From NCBI GenBank assembly GCA_003022005.1, contig PXRQ01000081.1, positions 31,583 to 95,582 of the forward strand: a stretch of 64,000 nt of DNA, in the 5' to 3' direction. The first letter of the stretch is position 1, and every line of letters starts with the position of its first letter. Below, piece after piece: positions 45,666-54,527 of this stretch. The translations under genes and the position numbers were made by a program. Below the pieces are notes generated by a model. It did not search any database. It saw only the letters and a list, made by a program, of their open reading frames with translations, and was not told the origin of the DNA. This DNA comes from Halobacteriales archaeon QS_5_70_15. Its GTDB lineage: Archaea > Halobacteriota > Halobacteria > Halobacteriales > Haloarculaceae.

Positions 45666-47408
45666 ATGAAGCTGGGACGCGACGAGCCCGGGTACGAGTC
45701 GGTCGATCCCGGGGAGTGGTCCGTCGTCGACGCCGACGCCAGGCGGTACGTCCGGAGCGCGACGCGGGAGGTCGCCTCGCTGGTCAGGACGACCTACGGC
45801 CCGCTCGGGATGGAGAAGCAGCTCCGGACGGTGGACCGCAAGGACAACCCCGAGACCGTCCACACCTCCGACGCGGGCGAGATCCTGGACGGGATCCAGC
45901 GGGCACGGGCGTTCACCCACCCCGCGGCCGCGCTGTTCGTCGACGCGGTCGACTCGATGCAGCGCGGTCTCCGCGACGGCGCCACGACCGCCGTCCTCCT
46001 GACGGACGCGCTGGTCGAGCACGGCCTCGAACTCGTCGAGGAGGGGATCCACCCGAGCACCGTCGTCGTGGGGTACGCGATAGCCGCGGGACGCGCCGGG
46101 GGGGTGCTCGACGACCTCGCCCGGTCGGTCGACCCCGACGACGCGGCGCTCCTGGGTGACGTCGCCGCGACCGCGATGGCGGGCGAACTCGAGGAGCCGA
46201 CCCGCGAGCGGTACGCCGACCTCGTCGTCGAGGCCGTCCGGGGGCTCGCGGCGGTCTCGGCGGACTGGGTCGACACGGACGACGTGAAGGTGATGGCGGG
46301 TCCCGGCGAGCCGGGCGGGCTGACCCGCGGTCTGATCGTCAGGCGGTACCAAGAGGAACTGGGCGGGGGCGAGGAGGCCGAGCGCGAGCAGAACTGGTCG
46401 ATCCGGGACAAGGTCGACTGGGCGTTCGACTGGTCGCTCATGGAGCCCCGGGCGGACGCGACGGTCGCGCTCCTGGACCGGGAGATCGACTTCGAGCGGT
46501 CCGCCACCTCCCTCGGTGGCGACGGGACCGAGGAGGACCGACGGTCGGGCGTGGAGATCAGGTCCGCCGGGGACCTGGAGACGTACCGGGCGGGCCGCGA
46601 GGCTCGGTCCGAGGAGACCGCCGGCCGGGTGGCCGACCTCGGCGTCGACGTACTGGTCTCCCAGCCGGAGGTACCCGAGGGGGTCGTCTCCGCCCTGGAG
46701 ACGCAGGGCGTCGCCGTCGTCGACGGGGTCGAGTACCCGCTGTCGGACGTCTACCGGCTGGCCCGGGCCAGCGGCGGCCAGGTGGTCGGGAACGTGGCGG
46801 ACCTGACTTCGGACCACCTCGGCACCGTCGGGCGGGTGAGCGAGCGGCGCGTGGGCGACGAGAAGTGGACGGAGTTCGGGGACTGCTCGGGCGGGGTGTT
46901 CACGCTGGTCGTCGACTCCGAGACCGCCGCCGAGCGCGAGCGCCGCGAGCGCATCGTCGAGGACGCCGTGGAGGTGACGGGGACGGCCGCGATCGACCGG
47001 CAGGTGCTGCCGGGCGCCGGCGCGGCGGCCATGGCGACCGCGACCGACCTCCGGTCGTACGCGGCGTCGGTCGAGGGCAAGGAGCGGCTGGCCGTCGAGG
47101 CGTTCGCGGACGCGCTGACCGATCTGGTCCGGGTGCTCGCGGCGAACGCGGGTATCGACCCGCTCGACTCCGTCGCCACCCTCCGGGCGGCCCACGCGGC
47201 GGTCGAGGGGCCGGCGACGCTCGGGGTCGGCTCCGACGACGGGGAACCGATCGACGCCCGGGAGGCCGGCGTCGTCGAGCCCCGTCGGGTCTTCTCGCAG
47301 GCCGTCGAAACGGCGCGCGCGACCACGGAGCGGCTGATAACCGTCGACGCCGTGCTCCATCCGGGGGTCGACCTCGGGGAGTTCGTCTCGGAGCCCTACC
47401 GCGAGTAG
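45666..47408 (+). CDS. Divergent group II chaperonin (thermosome/TCP-1-like) protein A
   Basis: A 580-residue full-length cpn60/TCP-1-fold protein, clearly not a standard thermosome subunit. Equatorial motifs are altered but recognisable: TYGPLGMEKQL (usual TLGPKGMDKML), SDAGEIL (usual NDGATIL), LRDGATTAVLL (usual GDGTTTAVV), VLPGAGAAAM and LAANAGIDPLD. Asp69, Asp104 and Asp433 (VEDAVEV) keep the acidic positions used for ATP hydrolysis. The apical domain has about 30 extra residues (228-258, QEELGGGEEAEREQNW). Normal thermosome genes are housekeeping; this one sits in a catabolic island with a second divergent copy at 48577. A dedicated folding or scaffold role is inferred. Confidence 0.85.
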   Translation: MKLGRDEPGYESVDPGEWSVVDADARRYVRSATREVASLVRTTYGPLGMEKQLRTVDRKDNPETVHTSDAGEILDGIQRARAFTHPAAALFVDAVDSMQRGLRDGATTAVLLTDALVEHGLELVEEGIHPSTVVVGYAIAAGRAGGVLDDLARSVDPDDAALLGDVAATAMAGELEEPTRERYADLVVEAVRGLAAVSADWVDTDDVKVMAGPGEPGGLTRGLIVRRYQEELGGGEEAEREQNWSIRDKVDWAFDWSLMEPRADATVALLDREIDFERSATSLGGDGTEEDRRSGVEIRSAGDLETYRAGREARSEETAGRVADLGVDVLVSQPEVPEGVVSALETQGVAVVDGVEYPLSDVYRLARASGGQVVGNVADLTSDHLGTVGRVSERRVGDEKWTEFGDCSGGVFTLVVDSETAAERERRERIVEDAVEVTGTAAIDRQVLPGAGAAAMATATDLRSYAASVEGKERLAVEAFADALTDLVRVLAANAGIDPLDSVATLRAAHAAVEGPATLGVGSDDGEPIDAREAGVVEPRRVFSQAVETARATTERLITVDAVLHPGVDLGEFVSEPYRE

Positions 47409-47423
47409 GTCGGCCCCCACCTG

Positions 47424-47435
47424 CACATATATGTG
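47424..47435. promoter_or_regulatory. Perfectly palindromic TATA-like element
   Basis: CACATATATGTG is a perfect 12-bp palindrome 22 bases before the ATG at 47457 and 16 bases after the chaperonin stop. It can serve as a TATA box for a leaderless transcript. Its symmetry could also let a dimeric regulator cover the box. Confidence 0.55.
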
Positions 47436-47456
47436 GCCGGCGGCGGCAGGGTCGGC

Positions 47457-48569
47457 ATGAGCTACCGCGTCGCGGTCGTCGGGACCGGCCCGGGGAGGAC
47501 TGTCGACATCAGCGGGCGGAGCCACGCCTTCGCCTACGAGCACGCCGACGCCTACGCGGACCGGGACGGTTGCGAGCTTGTCGCCTGCGCCGACATCGAG
47601 CGCGAGTACGCCGAGCGGTTCGCCGACGAGTTCGACGTCCCGGCCGAGGGCGTCTTCGAGGACCACGGGTCGCTGCTCGCGGCTGTCGACCCGGACCTCG
47701 TGAGCGTCTGCACGCCCATTCCGACCCACGCGCCCATCGTCGCTGACTGTGCGGAGGCCGGAGTGACGGCGGTCCACTGCGAGAAGCCGATGGCCGACAC
47801 CTGGGGTGCGGCCCGCGAGATGGTCGAGGTCTGCGAGGAGCGGGACGTACAGCTGACCTTCGGCCACCAGCGGCGGTTCGGCGACCCGTTCCGGCGGGCG
47901 AAGCAACTGCTCGACGACGGCGTCGTCGGGGACCTCGAGCGCATCGAGATCTCCTGGGGCAACTTCTTCGACAACGGGACCCACACGCTGGACCTCGCCG
48001 CGATGTTCAACGACGAGTCCCCCGGGGCGTGGGTGATGGGACAGGTGGACTACTCGAAGGAGCACGTCCGCTACGGGGTTCCCACGGCGGACCACGCGTT
48101 CGTCTCTTGGCAGTACGAGAACGGCGTCCACGGCATCGCCGCCACCGGGGACGACGTCCCGCTGTCGGGAGGACCGTACGACTTCTACGACTGCTGGCAC
48201 CGGCTCGTCGGGACGGATGGCGCCATCGAACTCGGTCGGCGGGAGGGGCCGCCGCTGTGCTACCGTCGCGACGGCGAGGACTGGACGACCGTCGAGGTCG
48301 AGGCGGAGTTCGACGGCCGGGTGGCTCTCGCCATCGACGACGTGGTGCGGGCCATCGACGGCGACCACGTCTCGGAGCTACGGGCCGAGCACGCGCTGAA
48401 CACGACGGAGATCCTGTTCGCGGGCCACGAGTCCTCCCGGCGGCGCGGCCGGGTCGAACTCCCGCTCCGGATAGAGGATCACCCGCTGGTGTCGCTCATC
48501 GAGGCCGGGGCGGTCGAACCCAGCGTCCCGGACGATCGGCCGTCCCATCCTGCCGAATCGGGGAAGTAG
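47457..48569 (+). CDS. Gfo/Idh/MocA-family oxidoreductase
   Basis: A 370-residue NAD(P)-dependent oxidoreductase for a sugar-like substrate. N-terminal Rossmann fold: VAVVGTGPGRTVDISGRSH, with an unusually long loop after the glycine motif. Nucleotide-site EKP in VHCEKPMAD; C-terminal domain with FGHQRRFGDPFRRAKQLL and NFFDNGTHTLDLA (catalytic Asp/His region). The start MSYRVAVVG at 47457 is preferred over 47433. It lies between two divergent chaperonin genes: 48 bases after the first and tail-to-tail with the second (7 bases apart). This makes it the best candidate client or partner of the chaperonin pair, by position only. Confidence 0.88.
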   Translation: MSYRVAVVGTGPGRTVDISGRSHAFAYEHADAYADRDGCELVACADIEREYAERFADEFDVPAEGVFEDHGSLLAAVDPDLVSVCTPIPTHAPIVADCAEAGVTAVHCEKPMADTWGAAREMVEVCEERDVQLTFGHQRRFGDPFRRAKQLLDDGVVGDLERIEISWGNFFDNGTHTLDLAAMFNDESPGAWVMGQVDYSKEHVRYGVPTADHAFVSWQYENGVHGIAATGDDVPLSGGPYDFYDCWHRLVGTDGAIELGRREGPPLCYRRDGEDWTTVEVEAEFDGRVALAIDDVVRAIDGDHVSELRAEHALNTTEILFAGHESSRRRGRVELPLRIEDHPLVSLIEAGAVEPSVPDDRPSHPAESGK

Positions 48570-48576
48570 CGGCCGT

Positions 48577-50163
48577 CTACTTCCACTCCTCGGGCACACG
48601 CTCGGCGCGTGCCTCGGCGGTATCGGGGTCCTCCCGCTCGAGGTCGGCGGCGGGGACTTGCTCGTCGATGCGGAGCAGGTAGACCGCCAGGTCGGTCGCC
48701 GCCGACCAGATCTCCCGCTTGAGTCCGACCGGGTCGACGATCCCCGCCTCGACGGTGTCGACCAGTTCCCCCGAGAGACAGTCGACACCGGTCGCGTCCC
48801 GACCCTCGTGGTGGGCGGTCCGGAGGCGGACGAGCGAGCGGCCGCCGTCGAGCCCCGCGTTGCGCGCCAGCGTCCGCGGAACGCCGGTGAGCGCGTCGCC
48901 GAACGCCTCGGCGGACAGTGCCTCGCGCCCCGACACCGACCGGGCCCGCTCGCGGACGTCACCGGCGACGGCCGTCTCGATTGCCCCGCCGCCGGGGACG
49001 ACCGCTCCCGTCTCGCGTGCGCTCGCGACCGCCGCGAGGGCGTGCTCGACCGAGCGCTCGAACGCCTCGACGGCCCGTTCGTCCGGCGCTCGGCAGAACA
49101 GGGTGTAGACGGGGGCCTCGCCCTCGGCCTCGACGACGGTCATGTCCCGGCCGGCGCGACGGACCACGCGGGCGGTTCCGTGCCCGAGGGTTCCCTCGTC
49201 GACCTGTGCCAGCCCGGGAACGACCGTCGCACCGGTGGCGCGCGCGAGCCGCGCGACGTCCGGCTCGTCGACCTGGTGGATCGCGAGCACGCCGGCGTTC
49301 GCCAGGGTCCGTTCCACCCGTTCGTTGATCCCCCGTTCCGAGAGGATCACCCGGAGCCCCGCGTCGACGGCGTCCTCGAGCTGTTCCCGGAAGGCCTCGC
49401 GCTCGCGCTCGCCGAGCGCCGCACGGTCCTCGAACGACTCGGGCGAGAAGCGGAAGGTGAGCGATCGGTCGTCGGCCGGCCCGCCGGGCGAGGGTACGTC
49501 GACCGTCTCCGAGACCACCGCGATGCCGGCGTCCCTGAGCGTCCGGGGCATCGCCTCCGCGACAGGATCGCGGTCCAACACGACCCCGTGGACGAGTTCG
49601 GTCTCGCCGCGGCTCCCTCCGAGCCGCGCGAGGACCTTCACCGCGTCCGGGTCGAACTCGCCGGTCTCCGCGGCGATGGCCCCGACCGCCTCGGACAGGT
49701 ACGACCCGAGCTGTTCGCGGACCTGCGGGTCGCGGGTCCCCGTCAGGGCGCTCCGCGCGACGGCCGCGGGGCCGACCTCGGAGAGCGGTCGCGCCCGGCG
49801 GTCGAGCGAGTCGAGGGCTCCCGACAGCCCCTCCCGGTAGCCGTTCTCGACGACCGTCGGGTGGAGCCCCGTCCCGACGAGCCGGTCGGCCTCGTCGAGG
49901 AGCCCGCCGACGAGCGTGACGAGCGCCGTCGCCCCGTCGCCGTACCGACGCTCGAAATCCGTCGCCGCCCGCCGGAACGTCGTCACCGCGGGGTTCTCCA
50001 CGTCGAGCCCCTCGAGCACGACCGTCCCGGAATCGGTCGCGGTCACGTTGCCGTGCCCGTCGACCAGGAGCTTCGTCGCACCGAACGGCCCGAGCGTGGA
50101 GCGGACGAGGCCACACACGGTGCTCGCGTCGGCGGCGAGGGCGGTCAGGGCGTCGTCCGTCAT
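48577..50163 (-). CDS. Divergent group II chaperonin (thermosome/TCP-1-like) protein B
   Basis: A 528-residue thermosome-fold protein: RSTLGPFGATKLLVDGHGN, TDSGTVVLEGLDVENP, YGDGATALVTLVGGLL, AVVPGGGAIETAVAG and RTLARNAGLDG. Asp44 and Asp76 are kept, but the helix that should carry the catalytic Asp (usually ERSLHDAL) reads FERSVEHALAAV with His374, so ATP hydrolysis may be weak or absent. The apical domain lacks the insertion of protein A. It ends EEWK without the Gly-rich tail of housekeeping thermosomes. The ATG at 50163 has GATAATAG upstream. With protein A it could form a hetero-oligomer of an active and an inactive subunit. Confidence 0.85.
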   Translation of the reverse strand: MTDDALTALAADASTVCGLVRSTLGPFGATKLLVDGHGNVTATDSGTVVLEGLDVENPAVTTFRRAATDFERRYGDGATALVTLVGGLLDEADRLVGTGLHPTVVENGYREGLSGALDSLDRRARPLSEVGPAAVARSALTGTRDPQVREQLGSYLSEAVGAIAAETGEFDPDAVKVLARLGGSRGETELVHGVVLDRDPVAEAMPRTLRDAGIAVVSETVDVPSPGGPADDRSLTFRFSPESFEDRAALGEREREAFREQLEDAVDAGLRVILSERGINERVERTLANAGVLAIHQVDEPDVARLARATGATVVPGLAQVDEGTLGHGTARVVRRAGRDMTVVEAEGEAPVYTLFCRAPDERAVEAFERSVEHALAAVASARETGAVVPGGGAIETAVAGDVRERARSVSGREALSAEAFGDALTGVPRTLARNAGLDGGRSLVRLRTAHHEGRDATGVDCLSGELVDTVEAGIVDPVGLKREIWSAATDLAVYLLRIDEQVPAADLEREDPDTAEARAERVPEEWK

Positions 50164-50292
50164 GCCTGCCCGGAGTGGTGGGGGACTATTATCGGTGTTG
50201 GAATCGGGGACTGGGTGGACTCGCGGCGGGGTTCCGGTCACACGACGGTGGTCCCGCAGAGTTAAGCCCCGCCTGCGGGAAGCGTGGTATCC

Positions 50293-51474
50293 ATGACCGA
50301 GTCGGACCTGCGGATAACCGACATCGAGGCACACGTCGTCGCGAACCCGTGAAAGCCCTGGGTGTTCGTCCGCGTCGGGACGAACGAGGGCTACCACGGC
50401 ATCGCGGAGGCGACGGCCCACAGCAAGCCGTTCACGGTCGCGGCCGCCGTCGAGGAGATGTCCCGGTACTTCATCGGCGCGGACCCGTTCGACACCGAGC
50501 GGCTCTTCCTCGAGGCCTACCGCGACGAGTGGTACTCGCGGAACGTGATCAACACGACGGTCATCAGCGCCGTCGACACCGCCTGCTGGGACATCAAGGG
50601 GAAGGTGCTCGGCCGGCCGCTGTACGAACTGCTCGGCGGCGCGGTCAACGGCACGGACCTGCGAGCGTACGCGAACGGGTGGTACACCGACGCGGGCGGC
50701 GACCCGGAGGGGTTCGCCCGCGCCGCCGAGCGGGTCGTCGACGACGGCTACGACGCGATGAAGTTCGACCCGTTCGGGGCGGCCTGGCAGCGGATGGATC
50801 GCGGGGAGCTCAACGACGCGGTCGAGATCGTCGGCGCCGTCCGCGAGGCAGTCGGCCCGGACGTGGCCCTGCTGATCGAGGGTCACGGCCGGTTCACGCC
50901 GGGGATGGCCGTCGAGGTGGCCGACCGGCTCGAGCAGTTCGACCCGACGTGGTTCGAGGAGCCGTGTCCGCCGGACAACGTCGACGGCCTCCGGAAGGTC
51001 GCCGAGAAGTCCCGCGTCCCCATCGCCACCGGCGAGCGCGGCGTCTCGAAGCACGCGTTCCGCGACCTGGTGACCGACACGGACGTCGACGTGATCCAGC
51101 CGGACCTGGCGAACGCCGGCGGCGTCACGGAGGCGAAGAAGATCGCCGCCATCGCGGAGGCCGAACACGTCAGCTTCGCCCCGCACAACCCCCAGGGCCC
51201 GGTCGCGACCGCGATCTCCGCGCACGTCGACGCGAGCGTCCCGAACTTCACCATCCAGGAGGTGTTCGAGGACTACGACGTCGACTGGAAGGCCGACCTG
51301 CTCGAGGAACCGGTCGAGATCGAGGACGGCCGACTGCGCGTTCCCGAGGGTCCCGGCCTCGGCGTGGACCTGGACATGGACGCGGTGGCCGAGCACGAGT
51401 ACACCGGCGAGGAGGACACGCATCTCAACCTGTTCGAGAAAGGGTGGGAGACGCGGTCGCTGGCCGACCGCTGA
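50293..51474 (+). pseudogene. Enolase-superfamily dehydratase (MR/MLE, KFD type) with in-frame TGA
   Basis: Starts MTESDLRITDIEAHVVANP at 50293. Codon 20 (50350-50352) is TGA where the context NP-KPWVFVRV calls for Trp (TGG). After it the frame is perfect to 51474: CWDIKGKVLGRPLYELLGG, K157 in AMKFDPFGAAW, LIEGHGRF, WFEEPCPP, ATGERGVSKH, APHNPQGPV. A single G-to-A change explains it. Reinitiation at the GTG at 50362 would lose the first cap strand. Without the stop it would be a normal 393-residue acid-sugar dehydratase. GTTAAGCC upstream could be its promoter. A sequencing error is also possible. Confidence 0.85.
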
Positions 51475-51590
51475 GGGGTCCGGTCGAAAACCGGTCATCG
51501 TATCAGTCACCGTCCACCCACGTCCACTCACGTCCGCTCACTGTCCGTTCACCCTCGATCGATCCTCGGACGTCCTCCGACCGCCATCGG

Positions 51591-52708
51591 TCACTCCCTC
51601 GCGCCGGACGCGGCCACGGTCGAGACGACGCGTCGCCCCGGGATGGCGAGGACGCCCGCGCCGAGCAGCGCGACGACGACGCCGTACGCAGTCGCCCACC
51701 CGACCGTGTCGGCGAGCGTGCCGACGACGACGCTCCCGAGCGACCCCACGAGCATGTAGACGGTGCGGACGAGGCCGAACCCGCTCGCCCGCTCGTCGAC
51801 CGGGAGGTGGTCCATGAACAGCGAGTGGAGAACCCCGCCCCAGCCGAACCCGACGCCGGCGAGCGCGACGCCGGCGACGGTCGGCGGCAGCCCGCCGCCG
51901 AACAGGAACAGGGCGATGCCAGCCCCGCCGAGGGTCAGCGCGCCCGCGAGTGTCAGGTCCCGCGGGAACCGGTCGGAGACCCGACCCAGGACCGGGAGGC
52001 TCACGACGGAGATGACCATCACCGCCCCGAAGACGACGCTCGCCCGCTGGGTCGAGAGCGCCCGGTACCCCCCCAGGAACGTCGGGAAGAACGACGAGAA
52101 CGCCTGCCAGACGAACGACGCGACCACCCCCAGGAACGTGGTGTGGACGAGCGCCGGGTCCGACAGCGGGCCGAGCGCCCGCCGCGGGTCGAGTCGTTCG
52201 CTCGGGGGCTCCTCGGGACGCATCGGGTCGGTCCGGTCGACGCAGCGCGCCGACAGGACGAGCGCCGGGAGGAGCACCGCGAGGCCGAGGAGTACCGCCG
52301 TCCGCCACCCGTAGCGGACGCTCACGGCCGCGGCGGCGACGGGCGCGAGCAGGTCCGCGAACGCACCCCGCCGTGTGGAACCCGAGCGCCTGGCCGGTGT
52401 TCTCGTACAGCCGGGTCAACAGCGACGAGGCCGCGGGGTAGTAGAGCCCGGCACTCGCCCCGAGGAGGACGACGAACGCCCCGAACAGGGGGAACGACGG
52501 CCCCGAACCGGTCACCGAACACCCCGCTCGGGTACTGGAACAGCGCGTAGGCCGCCCACATCCCCGTGAGCGCCAGCCCGACGAAGCTCTTCGAGACGCC
52601 GAACGCGACCAGCACCGCCGGGACGAGCGGGCTGATGAGTAGCCGGGTCCCCAGCCGACTGAAGTTCGCGAACACGGCGAGGGCCAACACCGTCTCCCGG
52701 TACCGCCA
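51591..52708 (-). pseudogene. MFS transporter with frameshifts and no start
   Basis: From about 52708 the frame reads WRYRETVLALAVFANFSRLG and SPLVPAVLVAFGVSKSFVGL, directly after an in-frame TAG, so the original start is missing. It shifts near 52497 (to LFGAFVVLLGASAGLYYPAA) and near 52366 (to VSVRYGWRTAVLLGLAVLLP), then continues to the stop at 51591 with six more hydrophobic segments (SFFPTFLGGYRAL, GVLHSLFMDHLP, GSLGSVVVGTLADTV). The reconstructed protein is a 12-helix major-facilitator permease of about 370 residues, perhaps for a carboxylate. As given it cannot be made. Confidence 0.8.
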
Positions 52709-52860
52709 CTACACGGCTCGGTCGACTCCGGGCTCCTATTTCTACCCGGCGATGTCGGCGGCTCCCGAGGGGGACGGGGGCTGGTCGACGGAACTCGGCG
52801 GGGGTCGCGACGGTTCGGGTCCCCTTCGAGTTGTCCCTCGGCGCGTGGACTCCACGGTGA

Positions 52861-53205
52861 ATGTCCAAAGGATACGCCATGGTCGGTGTCGACGACGTCG
52901 AACCGGAGCCGTCCGCGGCGTCGGGGACGGATCACGTCGACCTGGTCGAGTACTTGGGGTGTACGGAGATGCACCCGAAGGTGTGGTACCTCTCGCCCGG
53001 CGACGCGATGAGCTACCACCGATAGACCGAGCAGGAAGAGCTCTACTACGTGCTCGAAGGGCAGGGCCGGATGCAGATCGACGGTGAACTCGTGGACGTC
53101 CCGGAGGGAACCGCGGTCCGGATACCCCCGGGGACGCCCCGACAGGTGCTCAACGACACGGAGGGCGAGCACGTCTGGCTGATACTGTCGGACATAACTA
53201 CCTGA
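52861..53205 (+). pseudogene. Cupin-domain protein with in-frame TAG
   Basis: Reads MSKGYAMVGVDDVEPEPSAA to YLSPGDAMSYHR, then TAG at 53023-53025 (codon 55), then TEQEELYYVLEGQGRMQIDG and PEGTAVRIPPGTPRQVLND to a TGA at 53203. The first cupin motif would be HR(H)TEQEE, so the stop replaces a metal-binding His codon (CAC to TAG needs two changes). The last six codons and the stop lie inside the palindromic element at 53182. The remaining fold is a small sugar-isomerase or lyase-type cupin. The lost His plus stop indicates a pseudogene. Confidence 0.78.
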
Positions 53206-53261
53206 ACGTCATCGCCACCACGGCAGGGCGATGTCGTTCATGGGATTACGTCCGACAGTAT
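53182..53261. repeat. 80-bp palindromic element, family R copy 3
   Basis: ATACTGTCGGACATAA (53182-53197) and TTACGTCCGACAGTAT (53246-53261) are inverted ends with one mismatch; inner arms TGAACGTCATCGCC and GGCGATGTCGTTCA pair fully. The cupin relic's last codons and TGA fall inside the left arm. Confidence 0.85.
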
Positions 53262-53342
53262 GATAATCGGTGCCCCGCCCGCGGAGGACGACGGTCGGCC
53301 GGCCTACGACGAGTAAGGGTCTACGTGGAGTAGCCCGGTCGG

Positions 53343-54365
53343 CTACTCCTCCGGCTCCTCGGCCGCCGCGCTGAGGTTCAGCCGTTCCATCGTTCGCTGT
53401 TCGGCCTCGAAGAACTCGCTGTCCTCGTACGTCTGGTAGAGCCGCTTGAGCCCGGGCCGGTCGAGCGATTGCTCCGCCGACCACTCGCGGGCGAACCCGC
53501 CGTCGTTGATGTGCTGTAACTGCTCCTCGAACCAGTCGACGAGCGGTCCCTCGTCGAACTCGTCCATCCGGCTGAGCTGGCCGTACTGGCTCGTCGGCGA
53601 GTGGAACGGGAGCTGTCCGAGGTAGCCGTGGTTCGCCATCTCCTCGAATATCTCCGCCATCTCGTGTGAGAGGTAGAGTTCGGTCATCACGATCTCCGGG
53701 GGGATGCCGTGGGCGACCTCCACCCGGTACTTCGCGAGCATCGCGTTCGCCCAGATGGGAAACAGCGCCTGCTCGGTCAGCAGGTCCGTGATGGTCTCCA
53801 TGTCGGGGGTCCCCTCGACGACGCCCGCACGGGTCGAGCCGATGGCCTTCGCCATCGCCAGCGCGGTCGCCTCCGCCTCCCCGGTGTGGTCCTGCTCGAC
53901 CGCGAGGATCGAGGGGAACCCCCGACCGGACTCGTAGAGACTCCGGACCGCGGGCCCGCCCATTCGGGGGGCGACCATCACCACGTCGAGCCACTCGGGG
54001 TGGCCGAGCAGGTCGTACGTGAGGTTGTAGCCGTGGGAGACGTAGAGCGTGTCCCCCGCCTCGAGCCCGGGTTCGACGTCCGACTCGAACACCTCGGGGG
54101 CCACCTCGTCGGGGACGAGGAGGCAGACCACGTCGCCCCGCCCGGCCGCCTCGGCGATGGACAGCGGCTCGAAGCCGTCCTCGCGTATCCGCTCGCGGTA
54201 GCCGTCCTCGCGGTTCCCGACGACGACGTCCACCCCCGAGTCCCGCGCGTTCAGCGCCTGCGAGCGCCCCTGGTTCCCGTAGCCGACGAACGCGACCGTC
54301 CGATCCTCGAGGACGGAGAGGTCGGCGTCCTCGTCGAAGTAGATTGTCGTCTCTGTCTGAGACAT
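53343..54365 (-). CDS. Ketol-acid reductoisomerase-like protein (divergent IlvC paralogue)
   Basis: A 340-residue protein with the class I KARI layout: Rossmann motif AFVGYGNQGRSQALNARDSG, YVSHGYNLTYDL with the conserved His, and the knotted C-terminal domain with Mg ligands in DLLTEQALFP and LYLSHEMAEIFEEM. The active-site APKGPGH loop of true KARI is replaced by APRMGGPAVRS, so the catalytic Lys and the following His are absent. It is therefore probably not the biosynthetic IlvC but an enzyme for a related 2-hydroxy-3-keto acid in sugar-acid breakdown. Start MSQTETTIYF at 54365. Divergent from the SDR at 54528. Confidence 0.82.
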   Translation of the reverse strand: MSQTETTIYFDEDADLSVLEDRTVAFVGYGNQGRSQALNARDSGVDVVVGNREDGYRERIREDGFEPLSIAEAAGRGDVVCLLVPDEVAPEVFESDVEPGLEAGDTLYVSHGYNLTYDLLGHPEWLDVVMVAPRMGGPAVRSLYESGRGFPSILAVEQDHTGEAEATALAMAKAIGSTRAGVVEGTPDMETITDLLTEQALFPIWANAMLAKYRVEVAHGIPPEIVMTELYLSHEMAEIFEEMANHGYLGQLPFHSPTSQYGQLSRMDEFDEGPLVDWFEEQLQHINDGGFAREWSAEQSLDRPGLKRLYQTYEDSEFFEAEQRTMERLNLSAAAEEPEE

Positions 54366-54527
54366 CGGGTGCGCGTGCGACCCCGGTGCCCAAGTGTGTA
54401 CCGGCGGCGACCGGGGGTCGTCGACGGCGGGTCCGAGTAACGGGCGGGTACGAAACCACGCGGTCCGGACCGGGGCCCCCTGGACCCGTGCGCAAACACC
54501 TATCAGGCCCCTGTCCCAGGCCCGACC

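Noticed and set aside
45639..48368. Long minus-strand open frame opposite the first chaperonin and the oxidoreductase
   Set aside because: Arg/Asp/Val-rich sequence typical of the antisense of GC-rich haloarchaeal genes; the plus strand encodes clear conserved proteins.
50350..53025. Stop-codon recoding (selenocysteine or pyrrolysine) for the TGA in the dehydratase and TAG in the cupin
   Set aside because: Two different stops, one at a conserved Trp and one at a conserved metal His, with no recoding machinery or element seen nearby; mutation is simpler.
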